Source: Kiritimatiellia bacterium
GTDB taxonomy: Bacteria; Verrucomicrobiota; Kiritimatiellia; JAFGHX01
Direction of reading: 5' to 3'
Assembly: GCA_016929905.1 (NCBI GenBank)
Contig: JAFGHX010000412.1
Span: 1-64,000, forward strand
Length of the DNA: 64,000 nucleotides
The notes below the pieces were generated by a model. That model was not told where the DNA came from. It did not search any database and was given only the letters and a program-made list of their open reading frames with translations. Both the position numbers and the translations under genes were made by a program. Below are positions 9,200 to 17,775 of the stretch, one piece after another (the first letter of the stretch is position 1; each line of letters starts with the position of its first letter).

Positions 9200-10831
9200 C
9201 TACCTCCGCGCCGTTTCGTTCGCCTCGCGCGGATGCGCGCCGGCGCGGTAGTTGCGCTGCACCTCCTCGGCCGTGAGTGCGCGGCTGTAGAGCGCCACCC
9301 GATGCAGCTCGCCGAACCACGGGCGGTCCCTGGTGAACTCGTTGGCCAGAACCAAATGGAAACGCGATTCCCAGTTGGCAAAGTCGCCGGGCACGGGCAA
9401 CCACCGTTCGGTGAAGGGATAGCCCTCGGTGCCGTGCAGAACGCCGCCCCGGTTCGGCCGGCCGTTCACGTAGAATTCCATTTGCCCGGCGGCGTTCTTG
9501 GTGTAGACCACGTGTGCCAGCTCCGTGCTGATGCTGTTGCGCCCGGTGACCCCGGCCGGATAGCCGCGCTCGTGCCGTGAATGACGGAGCCGGACGATAT
9601 AGTTGGGCCAGGCCGGATCCCGGAACTGAGCGCCGAACGTGAAGTTGCGCGTCTGCAAATCCTCCGACAAGGTCACGATCCGGGCCGGTTCCGGCGGGAG
9701 CGCGGGCTGATTGACTACCGTGGGCTTGATCCAGGCTTCGATCGTCAGCTCGTTGCTGGCGGCACAGGCCTTGGCGAACCTGGCGGCCGGCTCTTCGGAG
9801 ACGATGAAAGCCGCCCGGCGTATGTGCAGCCCGCCGCCGGCCAGCCACGAGACAGGGCCCAGGTCCTCGATGCGCAGGTTCAGGGGCTCGTCCGTTCCGG
9901 CCCGGTCCAGAATGAGCGGCCCGCTCCCCTCTTCGAACGTGTAGAGCATCTGCAAGCCCGGCCTCCCGCGGCGCAGCACGAGTTGGGGGCGCTTGCCGAA
10001 CGCAGGCTTTGCCGCCACGACCGTACGCGCGCCGATCAGCGCGTAGTAGCCTTCGTGCAGAACGACGGTCTCGTTGTTGCTCAGGTTCCGCACCTCAACC
10101 TGCCCCTCCTGCATCTCGATGCGGGTCGCCTCCGTCTGCACCGCCACGGTGAACCGCGTGCCGCGCACCGCGATCTCCGCGTGCGGCGTGCGTAGAATAC
10201 TGGTGGCCCCGGCACGGTTCAGCACATCGGCGCTCAGCGCGCCTTGCTCCAGAAACGCGTATTCCGTGCCCGGCGCGACGGCCGCCCTGTCCGCTGGGCC
10301 GACGCCAAGCCGTGTGTCCCCGGCCAACTCGAGCCGCGTACGCACGCCGACCCGCACGCCGGCGCGGCTGGCCGGTCCGCGTGTGAGGACCTTGTCTCCG
10401 GCCGGCAACCTGTCTCCCTGCCGTGCCGGTCGCTCGCCGCCGGCTCCGAGGATCAGAGCCTGCCCCTCGACCCGTTCGAGTGTGGCCACCCCCGCGGGCG
10501 CGCCGGCGACCGGCGCGAGCTTCTCCCACTGCGTCGTCAGCAGCGTGCCGAGCATCACGAGGATGGCGGCCGCAACGGCGGTGATCCACCACGACCGCGC
10601 GCGCCCGCGCGGCGGCGGCAGCCTGCCGCGACCGCGGCCCGCGCGTGCCGTGCGTGAAGGCGCGATCGCCGGTGTGTCCCGTTCCGCCCCCGCGGCGGAG
10701 CGCAGCAGCCCCTCGGCCGCCAACCGGCCGCGCAAGGCGGGCCAATGCGCCGCCGCGTCGAACGGCGCCGGGTCCTTGGCGAAGACGTCTTCCGCGGACC
10801 GGTCGTTCGTGTTGTCTGTCGGTTCGTTCAT
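9200..10831 (-). CDS. FecR-domain membrane protein with C-terminal LamG domain
   Basis: 543 residues. The ATG at 10831 overlaps the stop of the sigma gene as ATGA, which indicates translational coupling. Order: cytoplasmic N-terminal segment of about 80 residues; one membrane helix (WWITAVAAAILVMLGTLL); FecR-type domain with ILRTPHAEIAVRGTRFTV and the following AVQTEATRIEMQEGQVEV; then a concanavalin-like LamG domain with LTIEAWIKP, MEFYVNGRP and GELHRVALYSRALTAEE. This is the usual PVC arrangement of anti-sigma or sigma-regulatory protein with an external glucan/laminin-type binding domain. By analogy with FecR it would sense an external ligand and control the sigma factor encoded upstream. 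The ligand is not known; a polysaccharide would fit the surrounding genes. Confidence 0.85.
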   Translation of the reverse strand: MNEPTDNTNDRSAEDVFAKDPAPFDAAAHWPALRGRLAAEGLLRSAAGAERDTPAIAPSRTARAGRGRGRLPPPRGRARSWWITAVAAAILVMLGTLLTTQWEKLAPVAGAPAGVATLERVEGQALILGAGGERPARQGDRLPAGDKVLTRGPASRAGVRVGVRTRLELAGDTRLGVGPADRAAVAPGTEYAFLEQGALSADVLNRAGATSILRTPHAEIAVRGTRFTVAVQTEATRIEMQEGQVEVRNLSNNETVVLHEGYYALIGARTVVAAKPAFGKRPQLVLRRGRPGLQMLYTFEEGSGPLILDRAGTDEPLNLRIEDLGPVSWLAGGGLHIRRAAFIVSEEPAARFAKACAASNELTIEAWIKPTVVNQPALPPEPARIVTLSEDLQTRNFTFGAQFRDPAWPNYIVRLRHSRHERGYPAGVTGRNSISTELAHVVYTKNAAGQMEFYVNGRPNRGGVLHGTEGYPFTERWLPVPGDFANWESRFHLVLANEFTRDRPWFGELHRVALYSRALTAEEVQRNYRAGAHPREANETARR

Positions 10832-11445
10832 TCTCCGTAAGCTTTCCTGAAGCCCTGCCGCGCCCGATGCACGAGGCCGCGTACCGAGTCGGCCGAGATG
10901 TCCATGGCGGCGGCGCATTCTTCATAGGACAGGCCGCCCTGCACGCAGAGGCTGAGCGCCTCGCGCTGCGGGGCCGGCAGCGCCGCGAGCGCCGCCTGAA
11001 TGCGGCGGCGCAGCTCCTGGCGCTGCAGGGCGGTATCGGGCCGTGTCGTCCCGTTCGCGACCTGGGGGAACTCGTCGACGGGCGACACATGCTTCCTCTG
11101 CCAGCGGTCGCGCACGTTCCGGCAATGATTGACCGCAATCCTGTACAGCCACGTCTTCAGCGAGGCCTCGCCGCGAAAGCCGTGCAGATGACGGAACGCC
11201 CTCATGAACGTTTCCTGGACGGCGTCTTCCGCCTCGTGCGCGTCGCCGAGCAGCCGCAGGATCGTGCCGTACAGCCCTTGCGCATACTGCCTGTAGATCA
11301 TCGCGAACGCCGCTTCCTCGCCGGCCCGGCAGGCTTCGATCAGCGCCTGTTCGGCCGGTTGCGCCGCATCTGCCGGGCCCTTGTCCCCATTCGGATGCTG
11401 CGCCGAATCGCTCATAGGGCCCCGCTCTATCCGCCTCTTACTCAT
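10828..11445 (-). CDS. ECF-type RNA polymerase sigma factor
   Basis: 205 residues from ATG at 11445, or 195 from ATG at 11415; sequence does not decide between them. Region 2 is clear (IYRQYAQGLYGTILRLLGD, then AEDAVQETFMRAFRHLHGF and TWLYRIAVNHCRNVRDR). Region 4 follows (LAALPAPQREALSLCVQ, LSYEECAAAMDISADSVRG, VHRARQGFRKAY). There is no region 3, as expected for the ECF group. The gene is the first of a two-gene unit with the FecR-LamG gene. A 32-bp repeat touching the 11445 start recurs upstream of the CotH gene at 5750-8821, which may mark a target promoter. Confidence 0.93.
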   Translation of the reverse strand: MSKRRIERGPMSDSAQHPNGDKGPADAAQPAEQALIEACRAGEEAAFAMIYRQYAQGLYGTILRLLGDAHEAEDAVQETFMRAFRHLHGFRGEASLKTWLYRIAVNHCRNVRDRWQRKHVSPVDEFPQVANGTTRPDTALQRQELRRRIQAALAALPAPQREALSLCVQGGLSYEECAAAMDISADSVRGLVHRARQGFRKAYGE

Positions 11446-11476
11446 ACAGACAGCTCTCGCCGCGGATCCTCACGCG
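11445..11476 (-). repeat. 32-bp repeat shared with the CotH leader, copy B
   Basis: Second copy of the sequence at 8898-8929, with 4 differences. It abuts the upstream candidate start of the sigma gene. If the true start is 11415, the repeat lies 31-62 nt upstream of it, a plausible promoter position. Confidence 0.5.
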
Positions 11477-12077
11477 CTCTCTTGCCGGCGTGCGCGTCCC
11501 AGCCATCGCGCGGCATCCTAACGGATAAACACGCCGTTCCGCAAGAACCGCCGTTGGATGCTTGGCTTGAAGGGGATCGTTCTGAAGCCCTCTTCTGCCC
11601 GCGAAAGGACGCGAAAGCGGCGCGAAAAGGAGAGCGGAAAAGGCTTCCGGTCGCTACGCGGGTCGCTTGGCGTGCGCATGGTTGTCGAGGGAATCGAAAG
11701 GATTGCCACGAGGCGAAGCCAAGAGACGGAATAGGGCGTAGTCGGCCTCGTGGCCATCCTCGATTCCCGCGACGATCGCCTCCAGAACGCCAATGAAAGG
11801 CGGGCGCAGCAACTTCGAGTTGTTTGCGCCGTAAGAGTGAGTCGTCGATGCGAGGGCAACATCGGCGCAAACAGTTCAAAGTTGCTGCAGTCTCACCAAC
11901 GTCGCGCTCTGCTTTTCGCGCTCCTTTCGCGCCATTTCGCGGGCAAATCTTCCTCTGCCCGACCCACCGCCCCCGCATCCGCCCGCTTCATCCTTGACAC
12001 CCGCCCCGTCATCCCGCGATTCTGTTTCGCGGCCGACTGCCGCCCGGACGAGACGCAAGAGCTTTGGAGCAACGCTG
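11446..12077. other. Intergenic region between divergent sigma and RecQ genes
   Basis: No intact gene. On the minus strand about 11680-11895 there is an open stretch without a start codon (LEAIVAGIEDGHEADYALF), which reads like a gene relic but was not recognised. Purine-rich direct similarities (GCGCGAAAAGGAGAG, GCGCGAAATGGCGCG) occur near 11615 and 11930. A TTGACA at 11994 has no convincing -10 partner. Confidence 0.45.
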
Positions 12078-14243
12078 ATGCCTGCCGTGCCGGAACCCGA
12101 ATTGCGCGAAGCCCTCCGACAACATTTCGGGTTCTCCGCCTTTATGGAAGGCCAGGCGGAAGCGATCGCGCACACGCTTGCCGGCGATGACATCATGCTG
12201 ATCATGCCGACCGGCGCGGGGAAGTCGCTCTGCTATCAGCTTCCGTCGCTGATCCGGGGCGGGCTCACCATCGTCATCTCGCCCCTGATCGCCCTGATGA
12301 AGGACCAGGTCGACGGGCTGACCGCGCGCGGCATCCCGGCGACGTTCATCAACTCCTCGCTCGCGCCCGCCGAAATGAGCGAACGCGTGAACGCGATGCG
12401 CGCGGGTCGGTACCGGCTCGTCTACGTGGCGCCGGAACGGTTCCGCAACCGGCGTTTCCTTGACGCGTTCAACAGCGTGACGCTCGCCCTCTTCGCCGTG
12501 GACGAAGCGCACTGCATCAGCCAGTGGGGACACGATTTCCGGCCCGACTACCTGCGCCTGCGGCAGGTGGTGGACGGGCTGAAGCATGTCCCGATCATGG
12601 CGCTCACGGCCACCGCCACGCCGACGGTACGCAGCGACATCATTCGCCAGCTCGGGATGGGCGAGGGCGGCCGCGGGGAGCCGGCGGTGCTCGTGCACGG
12701 GTTTCACAGGCCGAACCTGCTGCTCGCGGTGACGCGCGCGTCGAGTCATGCCGACAAGTTGAGCCGGGTCAAGGCCGTCCTGGGCGGATACCGTACCGGC
12801 ATCATCTACTGCAGCACGCGCAAGCAGACCGAACGTGTGTATGCGCTTCTGAGAAAGGCCGGCCAGTCCTGCTGCTGTTACCACGGCGGGCTGTCCGACG
12901 ACGACCGCAAGCAGGTCCAGGACCGGTTCATGGACCGGCAGGTGCCCGTGGTGGCGGCCACCAACGCCTTCGGGATGGGCGTGGACCGCGCGGATCTGCG
13001 CTTTGTGATCCACTGGGACATCCCCGGCAGTATCGAGGCCTATTACCAGGAGATCGGCCGCGCGGGCCGGGACGGGCAGGAAGCGGCCTGCGAGCTGCTG
13101 TACAACTACGCCGACGTGCGGACCCAGGAGTTCTTTCTGGAAGGCGCGAATCCGAGCCGCGCGGAAATCGAAGCGACCTGGAGCGTCGTTCGCGCCGAAT
13201 GCCTGCACGGACCGGTGACGCGCTCCATTTCCGACTGGACCGCGGCGGTGCCCGGCGTGCGCAACGAGATGGCGGTGCGCACGATCCTGGCCATGCTCGA
13301 ACGGGCCGGGCTGATCCGGCGCGAGATGGCGCCCGGCCAGAGCCTTTACGCCACCTCGATTGTCGAAGGCGCCGATCTGGCCATGCTGCAGGAGCAGTTC
13401 GCCGCGCTGGCCGAGAAGCGCCGGCAGGACCTGCGCAAGCTGAAGGACATCATCAGCTACGCGAACACCACCCGCTGCCGGCATACCTACATTCTGAACT
13501 ACTTCGGCGAGCACGATTTCGAGCCGCCCTGCAACGCCTGCGACCAGTGCGGGCGCGCCGAGCGCCGCGCCACCCTGCGCGAACCGACGGAGGAGGAGTG
13601 GGTCGCCATTCAGAAGACGCTCAGTTGCGTCGCCCGCATGAACGGCCGGTTCGGGATCGGGCGGATCGCGCAGGTGCTCATCGGCTCACGCGCCAAGCCC
13701 GTGCTCGAGCGCGGGCTGGACAAGCTGCCCACGCACGGGCTGCTCAAGCCGTACGGCCAGGCGTATGTGCGCAAGCTGCTCGACGAACTCACCAACGACG
13801 GCGCCATCCGGATCGTGCAGGGCGACTATCCCCTGGCCGAACTCACGGAGCGCGGACGCCAGGTGATGTGGCGGAAGGAACGGCCCGCCGTCGCCTGGCC
13901 GGACGCGCCCCCGGCGAAACCCAAGGCGGCCGGGGCTCCGAAGCCGGAGCCGGCCGCCCACGTTCCGGATGCCGCGGGGCTCTACCCGCCCGCGTTGTTC
14001 GAGAATCTGCGCGCCTGGCGCATGGGCGTGGCGAAGAAGCGCCGGATCAAGCCGTTCATGGTCATGCACGACAAGACACTCAAGGCCGTCGCGGTCCTCT
14101 GCCCGGAAACCCTGGCCGACCTCGAACGCATCCACGGCATCGGCCCGTCCAAAGTGGCCAAGTACGGGGACGATATTCTTGAGATCGTGGACAAGTGGCG
14201 GGAGGGGGCGGCGCGCGCGGTCGACACGACGCGAACGCGTTGA
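12078..14243 (+). CDS. recQ: ATP-dependent DNA helicase RecQ
   Basis: 721 residues from ATG at 12078, chosen for the GGAG 9 nt upstream; the frame stays open upstream but without family sequence. Order: superfamily-2 helicase core with Walker A PTGAGKS (44-50), the DEAH box in VDEAHCISQWGHDFRPDYL, TATATP (motif III), motif V-VI NAFGMGVDRADLRFVIHWD and YYQEIGRAGRDG; the zinc-binding Cys cluster C-R-H-T-Y ... CNACDQCGR; the RQC winged helix; and an HRDC domain at the C-terminus (HGIGPSKVAKYGDDIL). The enzyme unwinds DNA 3' to 5' in recombination repair and fork restart. Length and domain set are those of a full bacterial RecQ. It stands alone on its strand. Confidence 0.96.
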   Translation: MPAVPEPELREALRQHFGFSAFMEGQAEAIAHTLAGDDIMLIMPTGAGKSLCYQLPSLIRGGLTIVISPLIALMKDQVDGLTARGIPATFINSSLAPAEMSERVNAMRAGRYRLVYVAPERFRNRRFLDAFNSVTLALFAVDEAHCISQWGHDFRPDYLRLRQVVDGLKHVPIMALTATATPTVRSDIIRQLGMGEGGRGEPAVLVHGFHRPNLLLAVTRASSHADKLSRVKAVLGGYRTGIIYCSTRKQTERVYALLRKAGQSCCCYHGGLSDDDRKQVQDRFMDRQVPVVAATNAFGMGVDRADLRFVIHWDIPGSIEAYYQEIGRAGRDGQEAACELLYNYADVRTQEFFLEGANPSRAEIEATWSVVRAECLHGPVTRSISDWTAAVPGVRNEMAVRTILAMLERAGLIRREMAPGQSLYATSIVEGADLAMLQEQFAALAEKRRQDLRKLKDIISYANTTRCRHTYILNYFGEHDFEPPCNACDQCGRAERRATLREPTEEEWVAIQKTLSCVARMNGRFGIGRIAQVLIGSRAKPVLERGLDKLPTHGLLKPYGQAYVRKLLDELTNDGAIRIVQGDYPLAELTERGRQVMWRKERPAVAWPDAPPAKPKAAGAPKPEPAAHVPDAAGLYPPALFENLRAWRMGVAKKRRIKPFMVMHDKTLKAVAVLCPETLADLERIHGIGPSKVAKYGDDILEIVDKWREGAARAVDTTRTR

Positions 14244-14478
14244 CGAGGAGTCTCTCGACAACAGGTGGTGCTTTCCGGCGCGGCGCGACACTCGCATGCG
14301 TGATCCCATTGCCATCTCGCAATGGTGCTGGTATGTTCCTCGATGGCAGCGCCCCGGGTAAGGGCGCGGATCCGGTCCCAAAGGGTCGGTTCTTGCCGTG
14401 TCTCGCCCAGGCGCACGACTGTCGCCTTGCCCGGTTGCAGCCGCACGGATGGGCGGGGCGGAAGACGGAGGCACGTCG

Positions 14479-15996
14479 ATGACACCTCAGACGCATCCGC
14501 TTGAGAAGAACCCGCTGTTCGGGCCGCTGCCGCTCGAACTGGCGCAGAACATTCAGTCGTTCAATCCTTGGTGGACCGGGGCGGAGGCGCGGCGTCCGCC
14601 GGTCTTTCGGCGGTGGCCCTTTCCGCGGATGCTGCGGATGTTGAAGCAGGGCATGACGCCCGCAACGGTGCTGCGCGGGCCCCGGCGCGTGGGCAAGACC
14701 GTTCTGCTGACGCAAGCCATTCAAGCGTTGCTCGCCGAGCGCGTAGCCGGTACACGCATCCTCTACGTGCCGTTCGACGAACTGCCGACTCTGCGCGGGA
14801 TTCAGGAACCTGTCCTGGCGATCTCGCGCTGGTTCGAAGCGACCGTCTTGGGCGAATCCTTTAACCGCGCGGCCAACGAGAATCGGCCCGCGTTCATCCT
14901 GTTCGACGAGGTGCAGAACCTGGACGCATGGGCGCCGCAAATCAAGAACCTGGTTGACAACCACGGCGTTCGGGCTCTGATTACGGGCAGTTCGTCGCTG
15001 CGTATCGAAGCCGGGCGCGACAGCCTGGCCGGCCGCGTGACAACGCTGGAAATGGGGCCGCTGCTGTTGCGCGAGATCGCGGAACTTCGATTCGGCGTTC
15101 GTCGCGAATCCATGTGGGGCGACAACGGCCTCGACCAATTGCCGGCGCCTGAGTTCTGGATCGACGCCGTGCGCCGCGGCAAGCAGGATGCGGACATCCG
15201 GCAGAGGAGCTTTGCCGCCTTCTCCGAGCGCGGCGGCTATCCCATTGCGCAGGAAAGACACGAAACCCCGTGGCACGAATTGGCCGACTATCTGAACGAA
15301 ACGGTCATTCGCCGGGCCATCCAACACGATCTGCGCATGGGACCCCGCGGCCAGAAGCGGGACGAACGCCTTCTCGAGGAGGTCTTCCGCCTGTGTTGTC
15401 GCTATGCCGGCCAGGTCGCCGGTCCGGCGGCCTTCGTGCCCGAGATTCAGCAAGCGCTTTCGGCAAACATCGGTTGGAGTAGGGTGCTCACCTATCTCCG
15501 CTTTCTGGACGGTACGTTGCTGGTTCGCCTCATACAGCCCATCGAACTGCGGCTGAAGCGGAAGAAGGCGCCCGCCAAACTCTGTCTTTCGGATCATTCG
15601 CTTCGGGCCGCCTGGTTGCAGGAGAGTATTCCGCTCGATCCCGAGGGGCTGGCCAAGAATCCGCACCTGAGCGATCTGGCCGGGCGCCTGGCGGAGAGTG
15701 TTCTTGGCTACTTCCTCGCATCCATTCCCAATCTCGACCTGGCGCATTTTCCAGCCCGGGGCCCGGAACCGGAAGTTGATTTCGTCGTGACAATCGGCAC
15801 CCGCAGAATTCCGATCGAAGTCAAGTACCGGAAACGGATCGATCCGATGGAGGATACGCTTGGCCTGCGCGCGTTCCTGGAGAAGACCGTCTACAACGCG
15901 CCTTTCGGGTTGCTGGTGACTCTCGACGACGACGTGCATGTGCCCGACCCGCGGATCATCCCGATCTCACTGTCTGCGTTCCTGTGGGCCAGGTAG
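14479..15996 (+). CDS. AAA+ ATPase of the AAA_14/DUF4143 type
   Basis: 505 residues from ATG at 14479 with GGAGG 9 nt upstream. The N-terminal ATPase has Walker A GPRRVGKT (67-74), Walker B FILFDEVQNL and the sensor stretch ALITGSSSLR. The C-terminal half matches the DUF4143 arrangement: a winged-helix-like middle, then a nuclease-like core EVDFVV ... PIEVKYRKR that resembles the D-x(n)-E-x-K pattern of PD-(D/E)XK folds. Proteins of this kind are widespread in bacteria and archaea, are often mobile, and have no settled function. No partner gene is adjacent: RecQ lies 235 nt upstream and the convergent ThiF gene begins 63 nt downstream. Confidence 0.8.
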   Translation: MTPQTHPLEKNPLFGPLPLELAQNIQSFNPWWTGAEARRPPVFRRWPFPRMLRMLKQGMTPATVLRGPRRVGKTVLLTQAIQALLAERVAGTRILYVPFDELPTLRGIQEPVLAISRWFEATVLGESFNRAANENRPAFILFDEVQNLDAWAPQIKNLVDNHGVRALITGSSSLRIEAGRDSLAGRVTTLEMGPLLLREIAELRFGVRRESMWGDNGLDQLPAPEFWIDAVRRGKQDADIRQRSFAAFSERGGYPIAQERHETPWHELADYLNETVIRRAIQHDLRMGPRGQKRDERLLEEVFRLCCRYAGQVAGPAAFVPEIQQALSANIGWSRVLTYLRFLDGTLLVRLIQPIELRLKRKKAPAKLCLSDHSLRAAWLQESIPLDPEGLAKNPHLSDLAGRLAESVLGYFLASIPNLDLAHFPARGPEPEVDFVVTIGTRRIPIEVKYRKRIDPMEDTLGLRAFLEKTVYNAPFGLLVTLDDDVHVPDPRIIPISLSAFLWAR

Positions 15997-16059
15997 GGCA
16001 ACGGACTCCTGGCCGAAGACGGGCTGCGCCTGGGCGAGACGGGCCGCATCTATTGGCGG

Positions 16060-17367
16060 TCACGTTGCGTGGGCAGGCTCCGGGTCCGGACGAGGCCCCT
16101 CCTGCCCCGCAGAGAAGAAAGAGCGGACCAGCGGCAACCCTTCGTCGCCGAGCCCCTGAAACCGCGCACAGTGCGGGCATGCGGCGCGCGGCGTTTCCTG
16201 CGTGAGCCGGTCGGGATAGGAGGCCGTCAACACACCGGCCGCGTCGAATTCCAGATGGAGCCAGGTGCTGTGCTGAATGCGCTCGGCCACCAGATCTTCC
16301 GCCATGCGCTGCGCCAGGCTGGCCGCTGTGTGGTTCAGGCTGGCCAGGCTTCCTGCGCGTTCGTCCGACCAGTCGCGTGCGGCATAGAAACGTATTTCCT
16401 CGCGTTGCGATCGGAGAATGCGGCGGGCGTCCGGTTCGTCTGTGAGCCCGCCGAGACACAGCAGGCACCGCTCGCCCGGCAACACCAGCCGGATGTCCGC
16501 GCCCATCCGCCGCTCGGGTCCGGCCCCGTGGATGCCCGTCGCGATGTCGATCAGCGGTTTCACGTACAGAGCCGCCAGTACGCCGACGGCGAGCCGAGCC
16601 GCATCATGGTCCACGCAGGAGAAGAGGAAATCTGTATTTCGGATGGCACGCAGCGCCAGGCGATGCGTGACGGAACATGTCAGGGCATGCAGAGTGGTGG
16701 GAGGGGAGAGCACCCGGAGCTGTTCCGCCAGAATTTCGGCCTTGGGCCGGCCTGTGCATTCCGGGGCAACCGCCATTTCGCCGAGATTGTGGAGTTCGAG
16801 CGAGTCCGGATCGAGCAGGAGCAGACTGCGAACCCCGAGGCACGCGAGTCCCGATGCCACCGCGGCACCTGTTCGTCCACATCCGACAACGGCGTACGCG
16901 AGGTCTGTCAGCCGCCGCCATGCTTGCTCGCCCAACGCGCCGATGGTACGCGACCACCTTTCGGTGCCTGCGGCATGACGCGGCCCAGGGTGGGGATCCG
17001 AGCGCAGCGCGGGCGTGGGATGCAGGACAATTCGATGCATGCCAGGCCCCTGCAGACTCAGCAGATGAAGCGGTTGCGGCTGTCCGGTCTCTCGCCTCAG
17101 CAGGCCCCACGCCTGGCCGGACAGATGCTCAGTCCCCACAACGAGTGCGGCGGCCGCCGTGTCGACGCCTGCACGCGAGGGCGCCAGCCTGCCGGCCGAT
17201 CTGGATACGGCCAGCAGGCCTGTGGCCTGCGGGTTTGCGGTGCCCAGCAACTGCACGTCGCTGTCGCGACACTGTCCCACGGGCAGAAAGAGGACGCCCG
17301 CCGGCTCGCGCATCAACCGGCGCAGAATCGCCTCGAACATGGCGAGCGGATAGGCCAGGACATTCAT
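16060..17367 (-). CDS. ThiF/E1-like adenylyltransferase with N-terminal extension
   Basis: 435 residues from ATG at 17367, preceded by GGAGGG at 10 nt. Residues about 138-300 form an E1-like Rossmann domain: the nucleotide loop VVGCGRTG (161-167), LLLLDPDSLELHNLGEM with the acidic Mg-ATP residues, and SCVDHDAARL. A zinc site is likely formed by C301-LLC304 and the later CPHC. The family adenylates the C-terminal carboxylate of a small protein or peptide, as ThiF, MoeB and MccB do. Residues 1-135 are unlike the core and could be a peptide-binding or degenerate JAB-like region; this is not resolved. The gene lies 23 nt downstream of a 61-residue peptide gene, which is the natural candidate substrate. 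No thiamine or molybdopterin genes are nearby. Confidence 0.82.
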   Translation of the reverse strand: MNVLAYPLAMFEAILRRLMREPAGVLFLPVGQCRDSDVQLLGTANPQATGLLAVSRSAGRLAPSRAGVDTAAAALVVGTEHLSGQAWGLLRRETGQPQPLHLLSLQGPGMHRIVLHPTPALRSDPHPGPRHAAGTERWSRTIGALGEQAWRRLTDLAYAVVGCGRTGAAVASGLACLGVRSLLLLDPDSLELHNLGEMAVAPECTGRPKAEILAEQLRVLSPPTTLHALTCSVTHRLALRAIRNTDFLFSCVDHDAARLAVGVLAALYVKPLIDIATGIHGAGPERRMGADIRLVLPGERCLLCLGGLTDEPDARRILRSQREEIRFYAARDWSDERAGSLASLNHTAASLAQRMAEDLVAERIQHSTWLHLEFDAAGVLTASYPDRLTQETPRAACPHCARFQGLGDEGLPLVRSFFSAGQEGPRPDPEPAHAT

Positions 17368-17390
17368 GCTGGCGCATCCCTCCAATGCGG

Positions 17391-17576
17391 TCAATCATAG
17401 CTATAGCGCACCCGCGTTGGCGCCGGTTCCGGCTTCACCTCGGCCTTCCGGCCGGTGGCAGCCTGCGCGCCGTCTTCCTCTCCTTCCCGCACCAGCCGGA
17501 GCAGAACTGGCGACGTTTTCGGCTTCGGCCGGCGTCGGGCCGGCAATCCAATCCCTCGTTCTGTAGCCTTGATCAT
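17391..17576 (-). CDS. Small basic peptide, candidate substrate of the adjacent ThiF-like enzyme
   Basis: 61 residues from ATG at 17576. The ribosome site AAGGAGGG lies 7 nt upstream and is the strongest evidence that this is a gene. The N-terminal half is very basic (RRRPKPK), a short helix-like segment SPVLLRLVREGEED follows, and the protein ends in VRYSYD. No signal peptide, membrane segment or known domain is visible. The stop lies 23 nt before the ThiF-like start, so both are one transcript. E1-like enzymes that work on ribosomal peptides adenylate the C-terminal residue of a short precursor, so the YSYD end is of interest. The link is inference from position. It could instead be a small regulator. 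No homologue was recognised. Confidence 0.6.
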   Translation of the reverse strand: MIKATERGIGLPARRRPKPKTSPVLLRLVREGEEDGAQAATGRKAEVKPEPAPTRVRYSYD

Positions 17577-17600
17577 GGCTCATCCCTCCTTCTATAGAGA

Positions 17601-17611
17601 CTTGTAGGGTC
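17601..17611 (-). promoter_or_regulatory. Leader motif GACCCTACAAG, copy 1
   Basis: Read on the minus strand, 25 nt upstream of the 61-residue peptide gene. The same motif occurs upstream of the radical SAM gene (30483-30493), the NAGPA-like gene (31914-31924) and, with one change, at 32018-32028. All are in the gene's orientation. It may be a promoter or operator element or a leader RNA signal. Confidence 0.5.
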
Positions 17612-17719
17612 CCCGGCCCGGTTCGGTCTGGCCCCCGCATTGGCGGCCTTCGCGCTACTGGCAACCTCTTGAAGGGTCGCGACGGACGCCAGAAGTGCAT
17701 GCCCACGGGCGCAATTGCT

Positions 17720-17749
17720 TTGACAACGGACACTCTGCGGCAGTATAAT
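17720..17749 (+). promoter_or_regulatory. Near-consensus sigma-70 promoter of the NACHT operon
   Basis: TTGACA at 17720-17725 and TATAAT at 17744-17749 with an 18-nt spacer, 26 nt before the ATG at 17776. Both hexamers are perfect matches to the bacterial housekeeping consensus, which is rare in this high-GC window and suggests strong or constitutive transcription. Confidence 0.75.
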
Positions 17750-17775
17750 ACCTTTCCTTTGTTGCGGAGGCGCGT

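Noticed and set aside
11680..11895. Open minus-strand stretch of about 70 codons reading LEAIVAGIEDGHEADYALF
   Set aside because: It follows a stop, has no start codon or ribosome site and matches no family I know. Possibly a relic, noted only in the intergenic entry.
11994..12030. TTGACA upstream of recQ as a promoter
   Set aside because: No acceptable -10 hexamer lies 16-18 nt downstream.
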